Source: an uncultured Candidatus Saccharibacteria bacterium (GTDB lineage: Bacteria; Patescibacteriota; Saccharimonadia; Saccharimonadales; Saccharimonadaceae). From it: 64,000 nt of DNA. The stretch lies in the NCBI GenBank assembly GCA_937981355.1, contig CALJPD010000011.1:62001-126000 (forward strand), in the 5' to 3' direction. The first letter of the stretch is position 1. Each line of letters begins with the position of its first letter. Both the position numbers and the translations under genes were made by a program. Positions 42,040 to 50,594 of the stretch are shown here, in pieces. The notes below the pieces were generated by a model. The model was not told where the DNA came from, searched no databases, and saw only the letters and a list, made by a program, of their open reading frames with translations.

Positions 42040-42621
42040 CTACCGCTCTATTGCGTCGCACACTGCCGCCACATACCGCGGATCATCTACTGCATGCCCA
42101 GCGCCTTCTACCACTGTGCCATGGACGGTAGGGATATGCTGCACGGCAGTATCAAAGACAAGTTTCATCTCTGGCCACTTAATAAACTCCTCCGAGCCAA
42201 CGAAAATCTGCACAGGGCACGTAATACGCTGCGCAGCCGCTACCAAGCTCACCTGCTTAGCATATTCAAGTCGTCGCTTACCAATAGTGCGCCAATTGCG
42301 CTTAGACCAATACTGCGCACACTCTGCAAATGATGGTGACAGCGAGAAGAGCCATAGCTCACTTGGTGCTTGCTCACACGCCGCCAAGAACGCAATACAC
42401 GCCCCAAATGAGAAACCAGCCAGGATGGTCTCAGCTGGATCATACTGCTGATACCGCTCTTGTAGCGTCTGCAACCACTGTTTTTGCATAGTGCGATGCC
42501 ATTGAATTGGTACAAATTCCACTGCGTAGCCCATTGCTCGCCAGCGGTTCATAAGTGTATCGTAATCGCGGTCGGCGCGCCCTTCTTGGAAGCCCGGCAC
42601 AAAGAGAATCGTTTTATTCAT
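42040..42621 (-). CDS. Small alpha/beta hydrolase
   Basis: 193 residues from the ATG at 42621 (CATTAT ends 6 nt before). ILFVPGFQEG (oxyanion loop), nucleophile elbow LAGFSFGACIAF, and VEGAGHAVDD with the catalytic His. No signal peptide: cytoplasmic. Length suits the minimal hydrolase/RBBP9-like group. Substrate unknown. Confidence 0.72.
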   Translation of the reverse strand: MNKTILFVPGFQEGRADRDYDTLMNRWRAMGYAVEFVPIQWHRTMQKQWLQTLQERYQQYDPAETILAGFSFGACIAFLAACEQAPSELWLFSLSPSFAECAQYWSKRNWRTIGKRRLEYAKQVSLVAAAQRITCPVQIFVGSEEFIKWPEMKLVFDTAVQHIPTVHGTVVEGAGHAVDDPRYVAAVCDAIER

Positions 42622-42800
42622 ACAGCTATAATGCCACATTTCTGGTGATAGCACAATGATTTCCTAGCTTACTTTCAGGACTATGTCTTTCTTGTCTACT
42701 GTTTTGTCTGGTGAACTGTCAGAAATTGCTACTACGCCATAGTTAAGCTTTTCAGCTCTCGCACTAGGAAGCGATTTTTGAGCGTACATATGTATCTTTA

Positions 42801-42818
42801 CTATAGGGAGCCCTATAG
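42801..42818. repeat. Perfect palindrome CTATAGGG-ag-CCCTATAG
   Basis: Eight-base arms with a 2-bp centre in the 280-bp gap between divergent genes 42621(-) and 42905(+). Could be an operator for either; no U tract for termination. The rest of this gap holds nothing else I recognise. Confidence 0.35.
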
Positions 42819-42904
42819 CTACTGACACCAGTCAAATATTCTTAACCAATACCACGGCAAGAAGCAACCTATCGCTTCACCCTCTTCTCCGCTATACTAG
42901 ATAT

Positions 42905-43579
42905 ATGACAACACTAACAAAATTCGCCCACTCTTGCTTTACTATTACAATTGACGGCCAGAGCTTGGTCGTCGACCCAGGTGTATACACCGACGATTTT
43001 GCTATGCCGCAGCAGGTAGCGGCAGTCCTCATTACCCATGCGCATCCCGACCATTGTAGCCCTGCGCTCATCAAGCGTATTATACAGGCATTTCCTGAAG
43101 CAGAGATTATAAGTGTTCATGATATTATTGTAGATAGTACAACGATATCTTTGCCAGAAGGCACGCTCTCTGTCTGCCATGCAATAGCCGCGGTGCCTGG
43201 TGACACACACCAGGTCGGGCCATTCACGCTTGAGTTTTTTGGCGGTGAGCATGCTGTGGTAAGCCCAGACATTCCGCGCCTCCACAACCTTGCCGCGCTG
43301 ATCAACAATCGTATCTACTACCCTGGCGATTCCTTCACTTTGCCTCAGCGCCCCATCGACGTCCTCGCCCTGCCTGTAGCTGCACCATGGCTCAAGTTCT
43401 CCGAGGTACATAGTTTCTTGCAGGCCGTCGCCCCACGCCTGGCCTTCCCTGTTCATGACGCTATCTTGAGTAACGCTGGCAAGGGATTGATTGATACACT
43501 TTGCACAGCAGCGGCAACTGAGGTTGGAGTGAAGTATCAGCGATTTAATATAACAACATTACCTCAACAGGATAAGTAA
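42905..43579 (+). CDS. MBL-fold metal-dependent hydrolase (UlaG-like)
   Basis: 224 residues. LTKFAHSCFTITIDGQSLVVDPG and ITHAHPDHCSP (HxHxDH metal site), FFGGEHAVV, YYPGDSFT and a late PVHDAILS give the MBL active site in the short UlaG/YtkL-type arrangement. Cytoplasmic hydrolase, substrate unknown. TATACT ends 6 nt before the ATG. Confidence 0.82.
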   Translation: MTTLTKFAHSCFTITIDGQSLVVDPGVYTDDFAMPQQVAAVLITHAHPDHCSPALIKRIIQAFPEAEIISVHDIIVDSTTISLPEGTLSVCHAIAAVPGDTHQVGPFTLEFFGGEHAVVSPDIPRLHNLAALINNRIYYPGDSFTLPQRPIDVLALPVAAPWLKFSEVHSFLQAVAPRLAFPVHDAILSNAGKGLIDTLCTAAATEVGVKYQRFNITTLPQQDK

Positions 43580-43592
43580 TCATTATATTTTC

Positions 43593-43621
43593 TTGACAAC
43601 TAATCGATATATATATATATA
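43593..43621 (+). promoter_or_regulatory. Consensus promoter with AT-repeat -10
   Basis: TTGACA (43593-43598), about 17 bp, then TATATA inside an (AT)n run. One of only three clear TTGACA -35 boxes found. It gives a leader of about 95 nt carrying a CCGCATATGCGG palindrome (43659-43670) before the small basic ORF. Confidence 0.55.
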
Positions 43622-43721
43622 TCATTGTTCTTGGAGTCATCAAGCCTGATTGCTCTAGCCGCATATGCGGTTTCGTTATGCAGTGGCAATCCTGCCCTGC
43701 AGCTATCTTCGAGGAGAAGAT

Positions 43722-43940
43722 ATGGCGACTGGCCGCCCCCAGAAGGGTATGACCAGAAAGAACCACCACGATTCGTTGTCTCAGTCGGGACAGCAGCGCT
43801 ACACAAGCGGCAACAGTACGTCGCCGCGAACGACATACAGTAGCGCTCCCACGCCGAAGGATACGCCGTCGAAGGCGAGCACACCGCGGATGGGGCGTGG
43901 CGGTAACACGAACAGCAAGGCTCCCTACAAGAGCTTCTAG
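43722..43940 (+). CDS. Small basic, disordered Ser/Thr/Gly-rich protein (72 aa)
   Basis: MATGRPQKGMTRKNHHDSLS..., rich in Ser, Thr, Gly, Pro, Arg and Lys, almost no hydrophobic residues: an intrinsically disordered, basic protein. GAGGAG lies 5 nt before the ATG; an upstream in-frame ATG at 43665 is less likely. Codon choice is uniform (Lys almost only AAG, many TCG/ACG) and unlike its neighbours, as in highly expressed or transferred genes. Consensus promoter upstream, strong terminator after. It could bind nucleic acid; no family recognised. Confidence 0.6.
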   Translation: MATGRPQKGMTRKNHHDSLSQSGQQRYTSGNSTSPRTTYSSAPTPKDTPSKASTPRMGRGGNTNSKAPYKSF

Positions 43941-43950
43941 GCCGTTCGCT

Positions 43951-43988
43951 GCCACCTCCCTTCTCATTACTACAAGGAGGGAGGTGGC
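43951..43988 (+). terminator. Strong hairpin terminator
   Basis: GCCACCTCCC/GGGAGGTGGC, 10-bp GC-rich stem, 10 nt after the stop of the 72-residue gene. No long U tract (CTCTATCCC follows). Confidence 0.6.
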
Positions 43989-44027
43989 TCTATCCCTGTC
44001 ATTGGTGATATATTTAGATATGACATT

Positions 44028-44897
44028 ATGATTACTCATCTCTATTCATTCTATGATCTACCGTTCGATCATGATGTATGCCATGTGTATGAGCACCTGG
44101 TTTTACAGCGGTTCCTAGCACTTCTCGAAAATCATGGTTTGTGTCGAGCATTTGTCGGCAATGTGCACGGGCAAACAATTGAATCTACGATATTTTTTGA
44201 GCTAGAAGTCTACACTGCCCATAGTAAACAACTATTTGAAACAGCACTAAAAGAGACCAAACCATTAAGTCCTGCGGCCATCCAGCAAGTACTTGGGCAT
44301 ATTGAAGCAGAAATGCAAGCAACCATAGTAGTTGACCAGCCCGCACTTGATATACAGCTCACTGCATTAGCAAAACACATCAACGGCGCAACGCAGACGT
44401 CCACCATCACACCCCCAAGCCCACTGAGCATAACTGAGTCACCACACGTATTTGACAATATCACGCTCAGCATCGAAGTACCAGACGCAAGCGACGACGC
44501 GACACGCGCTTTCTTTTGTTTCTACCCAGCTTTGCTGGATATTGCCCGTGATGGGCTACAAGATCTGGCCATCTACCCAGCTAAAAGTGGTACATTTACT
44601 GCCTACTACGATGGCAATGCGGTAGCGCAACAATTTACTATCAAAAAGAATGTACCATCATCGCTCACTGCGTTAGTAGAAAATATACTTCGCACTTTTC
44701 CGGTACGTCAGCATCATCATGCAATCGCACACATGGCGAAGGTATTTGCCACCGATCCAACGTATTTTTCCATACCACTCCACTTTTATGAAACGACAAA
44801 CACTCAAGCAACGCGTGAAATGCTTGCTCAGTCTATCACACCAGCACACCTCCATACTATTCTAAGTACAGCAACGGTAACAGTTAGTAAATCGTAG
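44028..44897 (+). CDS. Mini M16-like (HxxEH) protein
   Basis: 289 residues. HVYEHLVLQRFLALLENHGL near residue 20 is an inverted zinc motif HxxEH on a helix, as in M16 (pitrilysin/insulinase) peptidases. Downstream strands (TIESTIFFELEVYTAHSKQLF) and a possible third ligand Glu about 70 residues on fit one M16 half-domain. Typical M16 enzymes have two to four such units; this has one plus a second alpha/beta region. No signal peptide. Assignment rests on motif and spacing only. Confidence 0.5.
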   Translation: MITHLYSFYDLPFDHDVCHVYEHLVLQRFLALLENHGLCRAFVGNVHGQTIESTIFFELEVYTAHSKQLFETALKETKPLSPAAIQQVLGHIEAEMQATIVVDQPALDIQLTALAKHINGATQTSTITPPSPLSITESPHVFDNITLSIEVPDASDDATRAFFCFYPALLDIARDGLQDLAIYPAKSGTFTAYYDGNAVAQQFTIKKNVPSSLTALVENILRTFPVRQHHHAIAHMAKVFATDPTYFSIPLHFYETTNTQATREMLAQSITPAHLHTILSTATVTVSKS

Positions 44898-44908
44898 AAC
44901 AGTAGTAC

Positions 44909-45322
44909 CTACTTATTCTCTCGAGTCAGCACCCGATCACTCCACTCCTGCCAGTGCTGGAAGCTGCTCTGCTTTGATAGATCCAGGAACTCGCCAGCGC
45001 TCCATTCCACCAGCCGCATGCCAAGCTCCTGGATGAGATAAGCAAACACTTCCGTTGGCTCCTTACTACCTCTGACGCTGAGCCCCATAGTGATGAGTTG
45101 TTCCCTGTGTTTGCTCAGACTAAATTCAATCAGCCACTCCCTCTTCTGCATAACAAGCCGCGACGGATTGCTTGTATCTAAATGTGCATCACATACTTTG
45201 GCAGCCTTTTCTAGCTCGGCAATCATCTGCTGACGCTCGAGCGGCACGCAGTCTTCCTCCGTCAGGTCGCTAACCGACTGGACATGACGTTTTGTTTTGA
45301 TTGCGGTGAGATCCCAGCTCAT
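44909..45322 (-). CDS. Hypothetical protein (137 aa)
   Basis: Soluble, alpha/beta: LTEEDCVPLERQQMIAELEK, WLIEFSLSKHREQLITMGLSV, then VFAYLIQELGMRLVEWSAGEF. Its ATG overlaps the stop of the kinase gene by 4 nt, so the pair is coupled and lies in the aspS operon. Not recognised. Confidence 0.55.
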   Translation of the reverse strand: MSWDLTAIKTKRHVQSVSDLTEEDCVPLERQQMIAELEKAAKVCDAHLDTSNPSRLVMQKREWLIEFSLSKHREQLITMGLSVRGSKEPTEVFAYLIQELGMRLVEWSAGEFLDLSKQSSFQHWQEWSDRVLTRENK

Positions 45323-45852
45323 AGAGTGTCCTTTGCTTGTGAATCTACTTGCGTGAGGATTGTCCGCAACACTGTGTCAATCGGCTGTGTGCAATCTATG
45401 GTCGTTGCGCCAATCTTCCGAAAGTTATCTTCGTAGACTGGCCAATAGCGAATGATATTTTCTAGCTCGCCAGGTTCCTGACCGTAGCTACCGGCTGGAC
45501 GCTGAGCGATTCGCTGCCGCAAGACTTCCTCGCTCGGATACTCAAGGAGAAAAATAGCGTCAAACAAATATGCATACTGATACAAATCATGGGCCGAGCC
45601 AAAGACACCCGTCAATCCATGAGACTGTCGTATAATATTCTCCAACCTACTACTGATAATTCGCCATTCATGATGTAAATTAAGCGGCTCTACTGACTTA
45701 TCGGTTCCTGCCGCTGGGATATTCGTCTCTTTGTGTACCCACCCTGCAAAGCCTTCGTCGATATCGTACGTTTGGTATCCTCGACTGCGAAATATGTTAC
45801 GTAATGTTGTCTTGCCAGAGCCTGCAACGCCAGTGACGAGGTAAGCTGTCAC
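45319..45852 (-). CDS. P-loop nucleotide kinase-like protein
   Basis: 177 residues. P-loop GVAGSGKTTLRN at the N-terminus, YDIDEGFAGW after it, and RQRIAQRPAGSYGQ as a LID-like region, the layout of small AAA_18/shikimate-kinase-like enzymes. Substrate unknown. Start overlaps the aspS stop by 4 nt; its own stop overlaps the next gene. Probably translated from the aspS mRNA. Confidence 0.68.
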   Translation of the reverse strand: MTAYLVTGVAGSGKTTLRNIFRSRGYQTYDIDEGFAGWVHKETNIPAAGTDKSVEPLNLHHEWRIISSRLENIIRQSHGLTGVFGSAHDLYQYAYLFDAIFLLEYPSEEVLRQRIAQRPAGSYGQEPGELENIIRYWPVYEDNFRKIGATTIDCTQPIDTVLRTILTQVDSQAKDTL

Positions 45853-47630
45853 GACAACCCCAACTCCTTCAGTTGCCCAGGTTCTACCTGCGCAGGTGAG
45901 TCCATCATGACGTCGACACCGCTGCCGTTTTTGGGGAAGGCGAGGGTTTCGCGGACGTTATGCTCGCCGATTAGCTCCATCAGGATGCGGTCAATGCCAA
46001 AGGCACAGCCCGCGTGTGGCGGCGCACCGTAGGTAAAGGCCCGCAGCATAGCGCCAAACTTCTCCTCTACATACTGTCGGCTATAGCCTAGCAGTCCGAA
46101 TACTTCATACAGTACGGCTGGATTATGGTTACGCACACCGCCGCTGCAGATTTCGTAGCCGTTCATCACCATATCGAACTGGTCAGCCAGGATAGCTAGC
46201 TTCTCGTCATCCGACTGGGCGGCTTGCAGCGTGCTAAGCCCACCCTTTGGCATGCTAAAGGGATTGTGACCAAAGTCAAGCTTACGCGCATGCTCATCCC
46301 ACTCGTAGAATGGGAAATCGATAATCCAGGCCAGCGCCACCACCTGCGGGTCCTTTAAGTCAAAGTGCTCGGCAAACTCACTACGCAGCCGCCCTAGCAC
46401 TGCATTAACTACTGGGCGCGTATCAGCCCCAAAGAAGACTGCATCGCCGTCCTTAGCCCCCGTCTTTGCTTGGATAGCGGCCAGCTCTTCTTCGGTCAGG
46501 AACTTAGCAATTGGGCTCTTGGCTGCGCCATCTTGGTAGGTAATGTAAGCAAGACCACCTGCGCCCTCGGCTTTGGCGATTTGGGTAAAGCCATCGATCT
46601 GCTTGCGGCTTAGCGACGCGCCGTTCTTGACGCAGATTGCCTTAATGCACGCTGCATTCTGGAAGACGCCAAAGTTCGTCCCGGCAAACACGTCCGTTAG
46701 CTCAACCAGCTCCATACCAAAGCGCAGGTCTGGCTTGTCGCTACCGTAGGTTTCCATGGCGGTTTGGTACGGGATACGCGGGATAGGCTGGCCATCGCCA
46801 GCTGGGAGGTTGCTGAGGTCCAGCAGTGTTTTGCCAGCAAAGTCCGTCACAAGCTGCTGCATCAGTGGCTCCATCATCTGGCGGACCTGCTCACCATCCT
46901 CCACAAAGCTCATCTCTAGATCCAGCTGGTAAAACTCACCATACAGGCGATCGGCGCGCGGGTCTTCGTCGCGGAAGCAAGCAGCCAGCTGGTAGTAGCG
47001 CGGCACGCCACCAACCATCAGCAGCTGCTTAAACTGCTGCGGTGCTTGTGGCAGAGCGTAGAATTTACCTTCTTGCAAGCGGCTGGGGATCAGGAAGTCA
47101 CGCGCGCCCTCAGGGCTGGAATTAGCCAAAATCGGCGTTTGGATTTCGATGAAATCATGCTCGTCCATATACTGGCGCATGCGGCGGTACATATCGGCGC
47201 GGCGGCGCAGCATCGTTTGCAGCTTGGGCCGGCGCAGGTCCAGGTAGCGGTAGGCAAAGCGCAGGTCTTCATTGGCTTGGTTAGTCTCGCTAAAGGGCTG
47301 GATAGGCAGCGTCTCGGCTTTGTTGAGCACCTCTAGCTCACTGACGGCTAGCTCGATGCTACCACTGGCAATATTGGGGTTTGCCAGGCCCTCACCACGC
47401 TGGCGCACCTCGCCACGGGCCCGCAGGACGTACTCGTCGCGAGCATGCTCTGCCAGTGCAAAGGCCGCAGTTTGCTCAGGGCTGACGACCAGCTGCACCA
47501 GGCCAGTATGGTCGCGCAGGTCGATGAAAATCAGGCCACCATGGTCGCGCCGTGCATGTACCCAGCCGGCCACAGTGATGGTTTGACCGGTGTAATCCGG
47601 CGTTTGGTTGGCAAGTATTCGTTGTGTCAT
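45849..47630 (-). CDS. aspS: Aspartate--tRNA ligase
   Basis: 593 residues, bacterial-type AspRS: N-terminal OB fold (TVAGWVHARRDHGGLIFIDLRD split here by its ends: VHARRDHGG...IDLRD), class II motif 2 FRDEDPRADR, a GAD insertion domain, and motif 3 GIDRILM. Charges tRNA-Asp; whether it also serves tRNA-Asn needs the genome's gatCAB and asnS status. TATAAT ends 9 nt before the ATG at 47630; the longer frame to 47651 includes the -10 box. Confidence 0.93.
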   Translation of the reverse strand: MTQRILANQTPDYTGQTITVAGWVHARRDHGGLIFIDLRDHTGLVQLVVSPEQTAAFALAEHARDEYVLRARGEVRQRGEGLANPNIASGSIELAVSELEVLNKAETLPIQPFSETNQANEDLRFAYRYLDLRRPKLQTMLRRRADMYRRMRQYMDEHDFIEIQTPILANSSPEGARDFLIPSRLQEGKFYALPQAPQQFKQLLMVGGVPRYYQLAACFRDEDPRADRLYGEFYQLDLEMSFVEDGEQVRQMMEPLMQQLVTDFAGKTLLDLSNLPAGDGQPIPRIPYQTAMETYGSDKPDLRFGMELVELTDVFAGTNFGVFQNAACIKAICVKNGASLSRKQIDGFTQIAKAEGAGGLAYITYQDGAAKSPIAKFLTEEELAAIQAKTGAKDGDAVFFGADTRPVVNAVLGRLRSEFAEHFDLKDPQVVALAWIIDFPFYEWDEHARKLDFGHNPFSMPKGGLSTLQAAQSDDEKLAILADQFDMVMNGYEICSGGVRNHNPAVLYEVFGLLGYSRQYVEEKFGAMLRAFTYGAPPHAGCAFGIDRILMELIGEHNVRETLAFPKNGSGVDVMMDSPAQVEPGQLKELGLS

Positions 47631-47653
47631 ATCTGTTAGATTATACCACAATT

Positions 47654-48676
47654 TCAGGCATCATTCTGCTCGCCCATGGGGAGGGCGCGTGGCTGCGTGG
47701 GTTCGGGCAAGGCTACTGGCTGGCTATATACCTCGTCATCATCCGCTGCGGGAGCATGACCAAGCAAGGCTTCAATACAATCATCCAGCGTCACCATCCC
47801 CACCGTCTCACGATACGTATTGACGACAATGAAGACCTGTTGGCGCGTCTTAATAAACGCACCCAAGGCTTGCTCGAGCGACTGTGTCCCATCGATGTAG
47901 TACACGTTCGGGTCCATCACCGTTTGCACCTGAGCCGACACTGCCTCCTTAAGTGACATAAAGTCGCGGGTGTGTAGTACGCCAATAATATGATCAATGT
48001 CGCCATCCACCACTGGGAAGCGGCTATGCCCGGTGCGATGCAATTCATCGAGTAACAGCGGCCCCACCATAGCGTCTTGCTCGACTGTCTTGATAGCATT
48101 GCGCGGCACCATGACTGTTTCGACTGTCTTACGCGCAAAAGTCAAGCTCCCCAGCGCTTGCTCACGCTCGACTGGTGGCAAGACTGATGGCCGAGCATGA
48201 CGCACCAGATGTTCAAGCTCAGCTCGCGACCCCAGGCGAAGATTCGTCTCTACTGGCGGCACAAACGAACGGACAATGCGCACCACTCGCGGGAACCGCC
48301 CGGCAAAACTAACGAAGCTCGGCTCGACTGCATTATAGAGGCGCTGGGCAATCGCATGCACCCAGCCAATCCGCCCTACACCACCATGGAGCAGTGCCAC
48401 CGCGAGCGCAACCAGCACACCACCACCAAAGTCAAATGCCCCAATGCTTGCCATCACCATCAGCACCAGCAATAGCGCCACCACACAGCGCTGGAGCGAA
48501 ACGAGATCATCGTAGACAGCAATGCGTCGCAACTGGTGAATCGCTGTGCGATTATTCTGCTGGCGACGCCGCTCGAGCTCGTATTGGCTCACCGGCGGTA
48601 TATCGGGCCATGCACTACCAGCCAGGATGAGGGCAATCACAAAGATAGCAAAGATGATGATCATGAGCATTTCCAT
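47654..48676 (-). CDS. CNNM/CorC-like membrane protein with CBS domains
   Basis: 340 residues. Hydrophobic helices in the first 130 residues, then the linker TFARKTVETVMVPRNAIKTV and two CBS domains (HSRFPVVDGDIDHIIGVLHTRDF; VFIVVNTYRETVGMVTLDDCIEALLG, written by their cores). Likely a Mg2+/Co2+ efflux or signalling protein of the HlyC/CorC group; the C-terminal CorC_HlyC domain is missing. TACAAT ends 6 nt before the ATG at 48676. Confidence 0.78.
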   Translation of the reverse strand: MEMLMIIIFAIFVIALILAGSAWPDIPPVSQYELERRRQQNNRTAIHQLRRIAVYDDLVSLQRCVVALLLVLMVMASIGAFDFGGGVLVALAVALLHGGVGRIGWVHAIAQRLYNAVEPSFVSFAGRFPRVVRIVRSFVPPVETNLRLGSRAELEHLVRHARPSVLPPVEREQALGSLTFARKTVETVMVPRNAIKTVEQDAMVGPLLLDELHRTGHSRFPVVDGDIDHIIGVLHTRDFMSLKEAVSAQVQTVMDPNVYYIDGTQSLEQALGAFIKTRQQVFIVVNTYRETVGMVTLDDCIEALLGHAPAADDDEVYSQPVALPEPTQPRALPMGEQNDA

Positions 48677-48799
48677 GCCATCATTGTAGCGCACTCCCCT
48701 GATCGGCTCAATGCTTTGGCCCGTGCAGCACCTCTGTCAGCTTGATTCGGTCTCTCGGGCACGATATAATATGCAAGAATAAGGAGGAATGTTTCGTTT

Positions 48800-49567
48800 A
48801 TGACAAAAAAATCATGGCTGATCTTTGCAGTGCTTTGCCTCGCAATCTTAGGTGGGCTCGTGTGGCTGTCGCGCCAAGGTGAGTCTATCAATCTGTCGGG
48901 TGTCGACCCATTGCAGGTACAAAGCGCCAGTAGCCAAAATGGCGACATCGCCGACCATACCCACGGGAGCAAATCACCCAAGGTAACAATCATCGAATAT
49001 GGAGATTTCCAGTGCCCCGGCTGTTCGCAGGCCTCGCCTGCACTCAAGGCAGTCACTGAGAAATACAAGGATCACGTGCAGCTCATCTTCCGCAACAACC
49101 CTCTCTCGTCCATCCACCCCAATGCACTCGCAGCAGCAGCAGCAGCCGAATCAGCTGGCTTTCAAGGCAAATATTGGGAGATGCACGACAAAGTCTACAC
49201 CGAACAAAATTCGTGGCAGTCACTCGATGGCACAGAACGCACCAACTACTTCGTCACCACTGCACAGGGGCTTGGCCTTGATGCCAACCGCTTCAAGACT
49301 GACCTCGCCGAGGCCGACCGCTCAGGTGCCCGGATTAAGAAAAAGATCGCCTTCGATAAATCCCTGGCTGGCGCTCAAAATGCCGCCAGCGCCACACCAG
49401 CTATTCTCGTCAATGGCAAGAATGTAACCAATCAATACGTCAAGGACGGCAAGCTCACCACCTCAGGCAGTTCAGATGCGCGCCAAGTGTGGGCCGACGC
49501 CGATGCCTTTGGCAAGCTCGTCATCGAGCCAGCCCTCAAAGAAAAGGGTGTCTCCTTGCCGCAATAG
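48800..49567 (+). CDS. DsbA-like thiol-disulfide oxidoreductase
   Basis: 255 residues. One N-terminal membrane anchor (about 6-23), then a DsbA/thioredoxin_4 domain with CPGC at 72-75 (YGDFQCPGCSQ) and the cis-Pro loop SATPAILVNG. It would form disulfides in exported proteins, several of which in this window carry paired cysteines. AAGGAGG precedes the ATG by 12 nt, with TATAAT further upstream: a leadered gene. Confidence 0.85.
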   Translation: MTKKSWLIFAVLCLAILGGLVWLSRQGESINLSGVDPLQVQSASSQNGDIADHTHGSKSPKVTIIEYGDFQCPGCSQASPALKAVTEKYKDHVQLIFRNNPLSSIHPNALAAAAAAESAGFQGKYWEMHDKVYTEQNSWQSLDGTERTNYFVTTAQGLGLDANRFKTDLAEADRSGARIKKKIAFDKSLAGAQNAASATPAILVNGKNVTNQYVKDGKLTTSGSSDARQVWADADAFGKLVIEPALKEKGVSLPQ

Positions 49568-49586
49568 CCCTTGCTCTAGCAAGCCA

Positions 49587-49622
49587 AAAACCACCTCATG
49601 TCAGAGGTGGTTTTATTATTAG
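49587..49622. terminator. Bidirectional terminator
   Basis: AAAACCACCTC/GAGGTGGTTTT, 11-bp stem with a 6-nt loop, then ATTATT. Between convergent dsbA and the 127-residue gene. Confidence 0.8.
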
Positions 49623-49624
49623 TA

Positions 49625-50008
49625 TTAGGTATTCTTGGTCGTATCTTGCGTGGTTTGTTGGGTGGTGCCTTGCTGGGTTTGCGTGGTGGTATTTGCTCCA
49701 TTTGACGGTGCGCCTGGCTGAGCACCACTGCCCGCCGACTGCCCTGTTTGGCCTGGTGGCGACATATTCCCCTGGCTGGTTTGACTACCTATCATACCAT
49801 GGCCACCAGGGCCATTTTGGCTCGATGTGCTGCGGCTATTGACCTGCATACCACCAAGAAATCCGAGCGCTGCCGCCACGATCACACCGCCGATCACCGC
49901 CGCGATCAAACCAGGGTTAGCCGCGCCTTTGGCCTGCACTTGCGTGGACGATGGGGATGTCGGCGATGCACTACGCTTCTCCGTTGCAAAGCCATCTTCT
50001 ATTTTCAT
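49625..50008 (-). CDS. Membrane-anchored low-complexity Gly/Thr/Gln-rich protein
   Basis: 127 residues. Cytoplasmic N-terminus with Ser/Pro run, one membrane helix (PGLIAAVIGGVIVAAALGFLGG), then an extracytoplasmic tail almost entirely Gly, Ser, Thr, Gln and Asn, ending TTQQTTQDTTKNT. AAAGGAG lies 5 nt before the ATG. A surface filler or wall-spanning segment is inference. The Gly/His/Gln-rich segments of the GT2-GT39 protein downstream have a similar composition. Confidence 0.6.
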   Translation of the reverse strand: MKIEDGFATEKRSASPTSPSSTQVQAKGAANPGLIAAVIGGVIVAAALGFLGGMQVNSRSTSSQNGPGGHGMIGSQTSQGNMSPPGQTGQSAGSGAQPGAPSNGANTTTQTQQGTTQQTTQDTTKNT

Positions 50009-50214
50009 ACATACTCCTTTCGTTATTATGGTTCGAGTATAGGGAGTAGGCGTTAAAAGAAGCTTAAAGTGAAATCTTGCTAGACCCATCGCATTGCCGT
50101 GCACTTTTCTCGTACTATTTTTGCATAAACTTCGTCCGAGTGTGCTATCTAATAGGATGCAAGAAAAGAACACTGTTCTTGACGCAGTATATTACTTTGT
50201 ACATACTCAGTAGT

Positions 50215-50490
50215 ATGAGTATGGTGACAACGCGTATAAAATTAGATGAAGACATCAAGCGCCAAGCCCAGGAAGTTGCAAAAAGCGCTGGCCTAACGTT
50301 GAGCGCGTTAATTAACAGCTACCTCACGCAAGTCGTTGCAACTCGCCATATTGAGCCGTATACCCCTGAGCTAACGACGCCGCAACTCGAAGCACTGCTT
50401 ACTGAAATTGAGCCATCGCTAGCAACTGGTAATAACTTGAGCAAGCCGTTTAACTCTGCCGAAGAATTTTTAGCTGATCTCAAAAAGTAA
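50215..50490 (+). CDS. RelB/DinJ-type antitoxin-like protein, no toxin visible
   Basis: 91 residues. VTTRIKLDEDIKRQAQEVAKSAGLTLSALINSYL (middle omitted: RIKLDED...LTLSALI) is the ribbon-helix-helix start of RelB/DinJ antitoxins; the C-terminal half includes FNSAEEFLADLKK. CATACT ends 7 nt before the second ATG region. The ORF after it is only 11 codons (49-bp remnant at 50501), so a RelE/YafQ-type toxin is not present. Confidence 0.7.
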   Translation: MSMVTTRIKLDEDIKRQAQEVAKSAGLTLSALINSYLTQVVATRHIEPYTPELTTPQLEALLTEIEPSLATGNNLSKPFNSAEEFLADLKK

Positions 50491-50594
50491 TACAACTCAT
50501 ATGCCCTTACTACCAGCTAGTCCAAGCCCCGTTTGATACGCGCCTTTGCTTATTTATCAAGCATCCGCTCTTTATTTCTACAGAACGTTATCTA

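Noticed and set aside
43607..43622. (AT)n run as a contingency repeat
   Set aside because: Only about eight units and it forms part of a plausible -10 box; variation could tune the promoter but nothing shows it.
49127..49146. GCA microsatellite in the dsbA gene
   Set aside because: It encodes an alanine run in a helix of a normal DsbA; frame-neutral and unremarkable.
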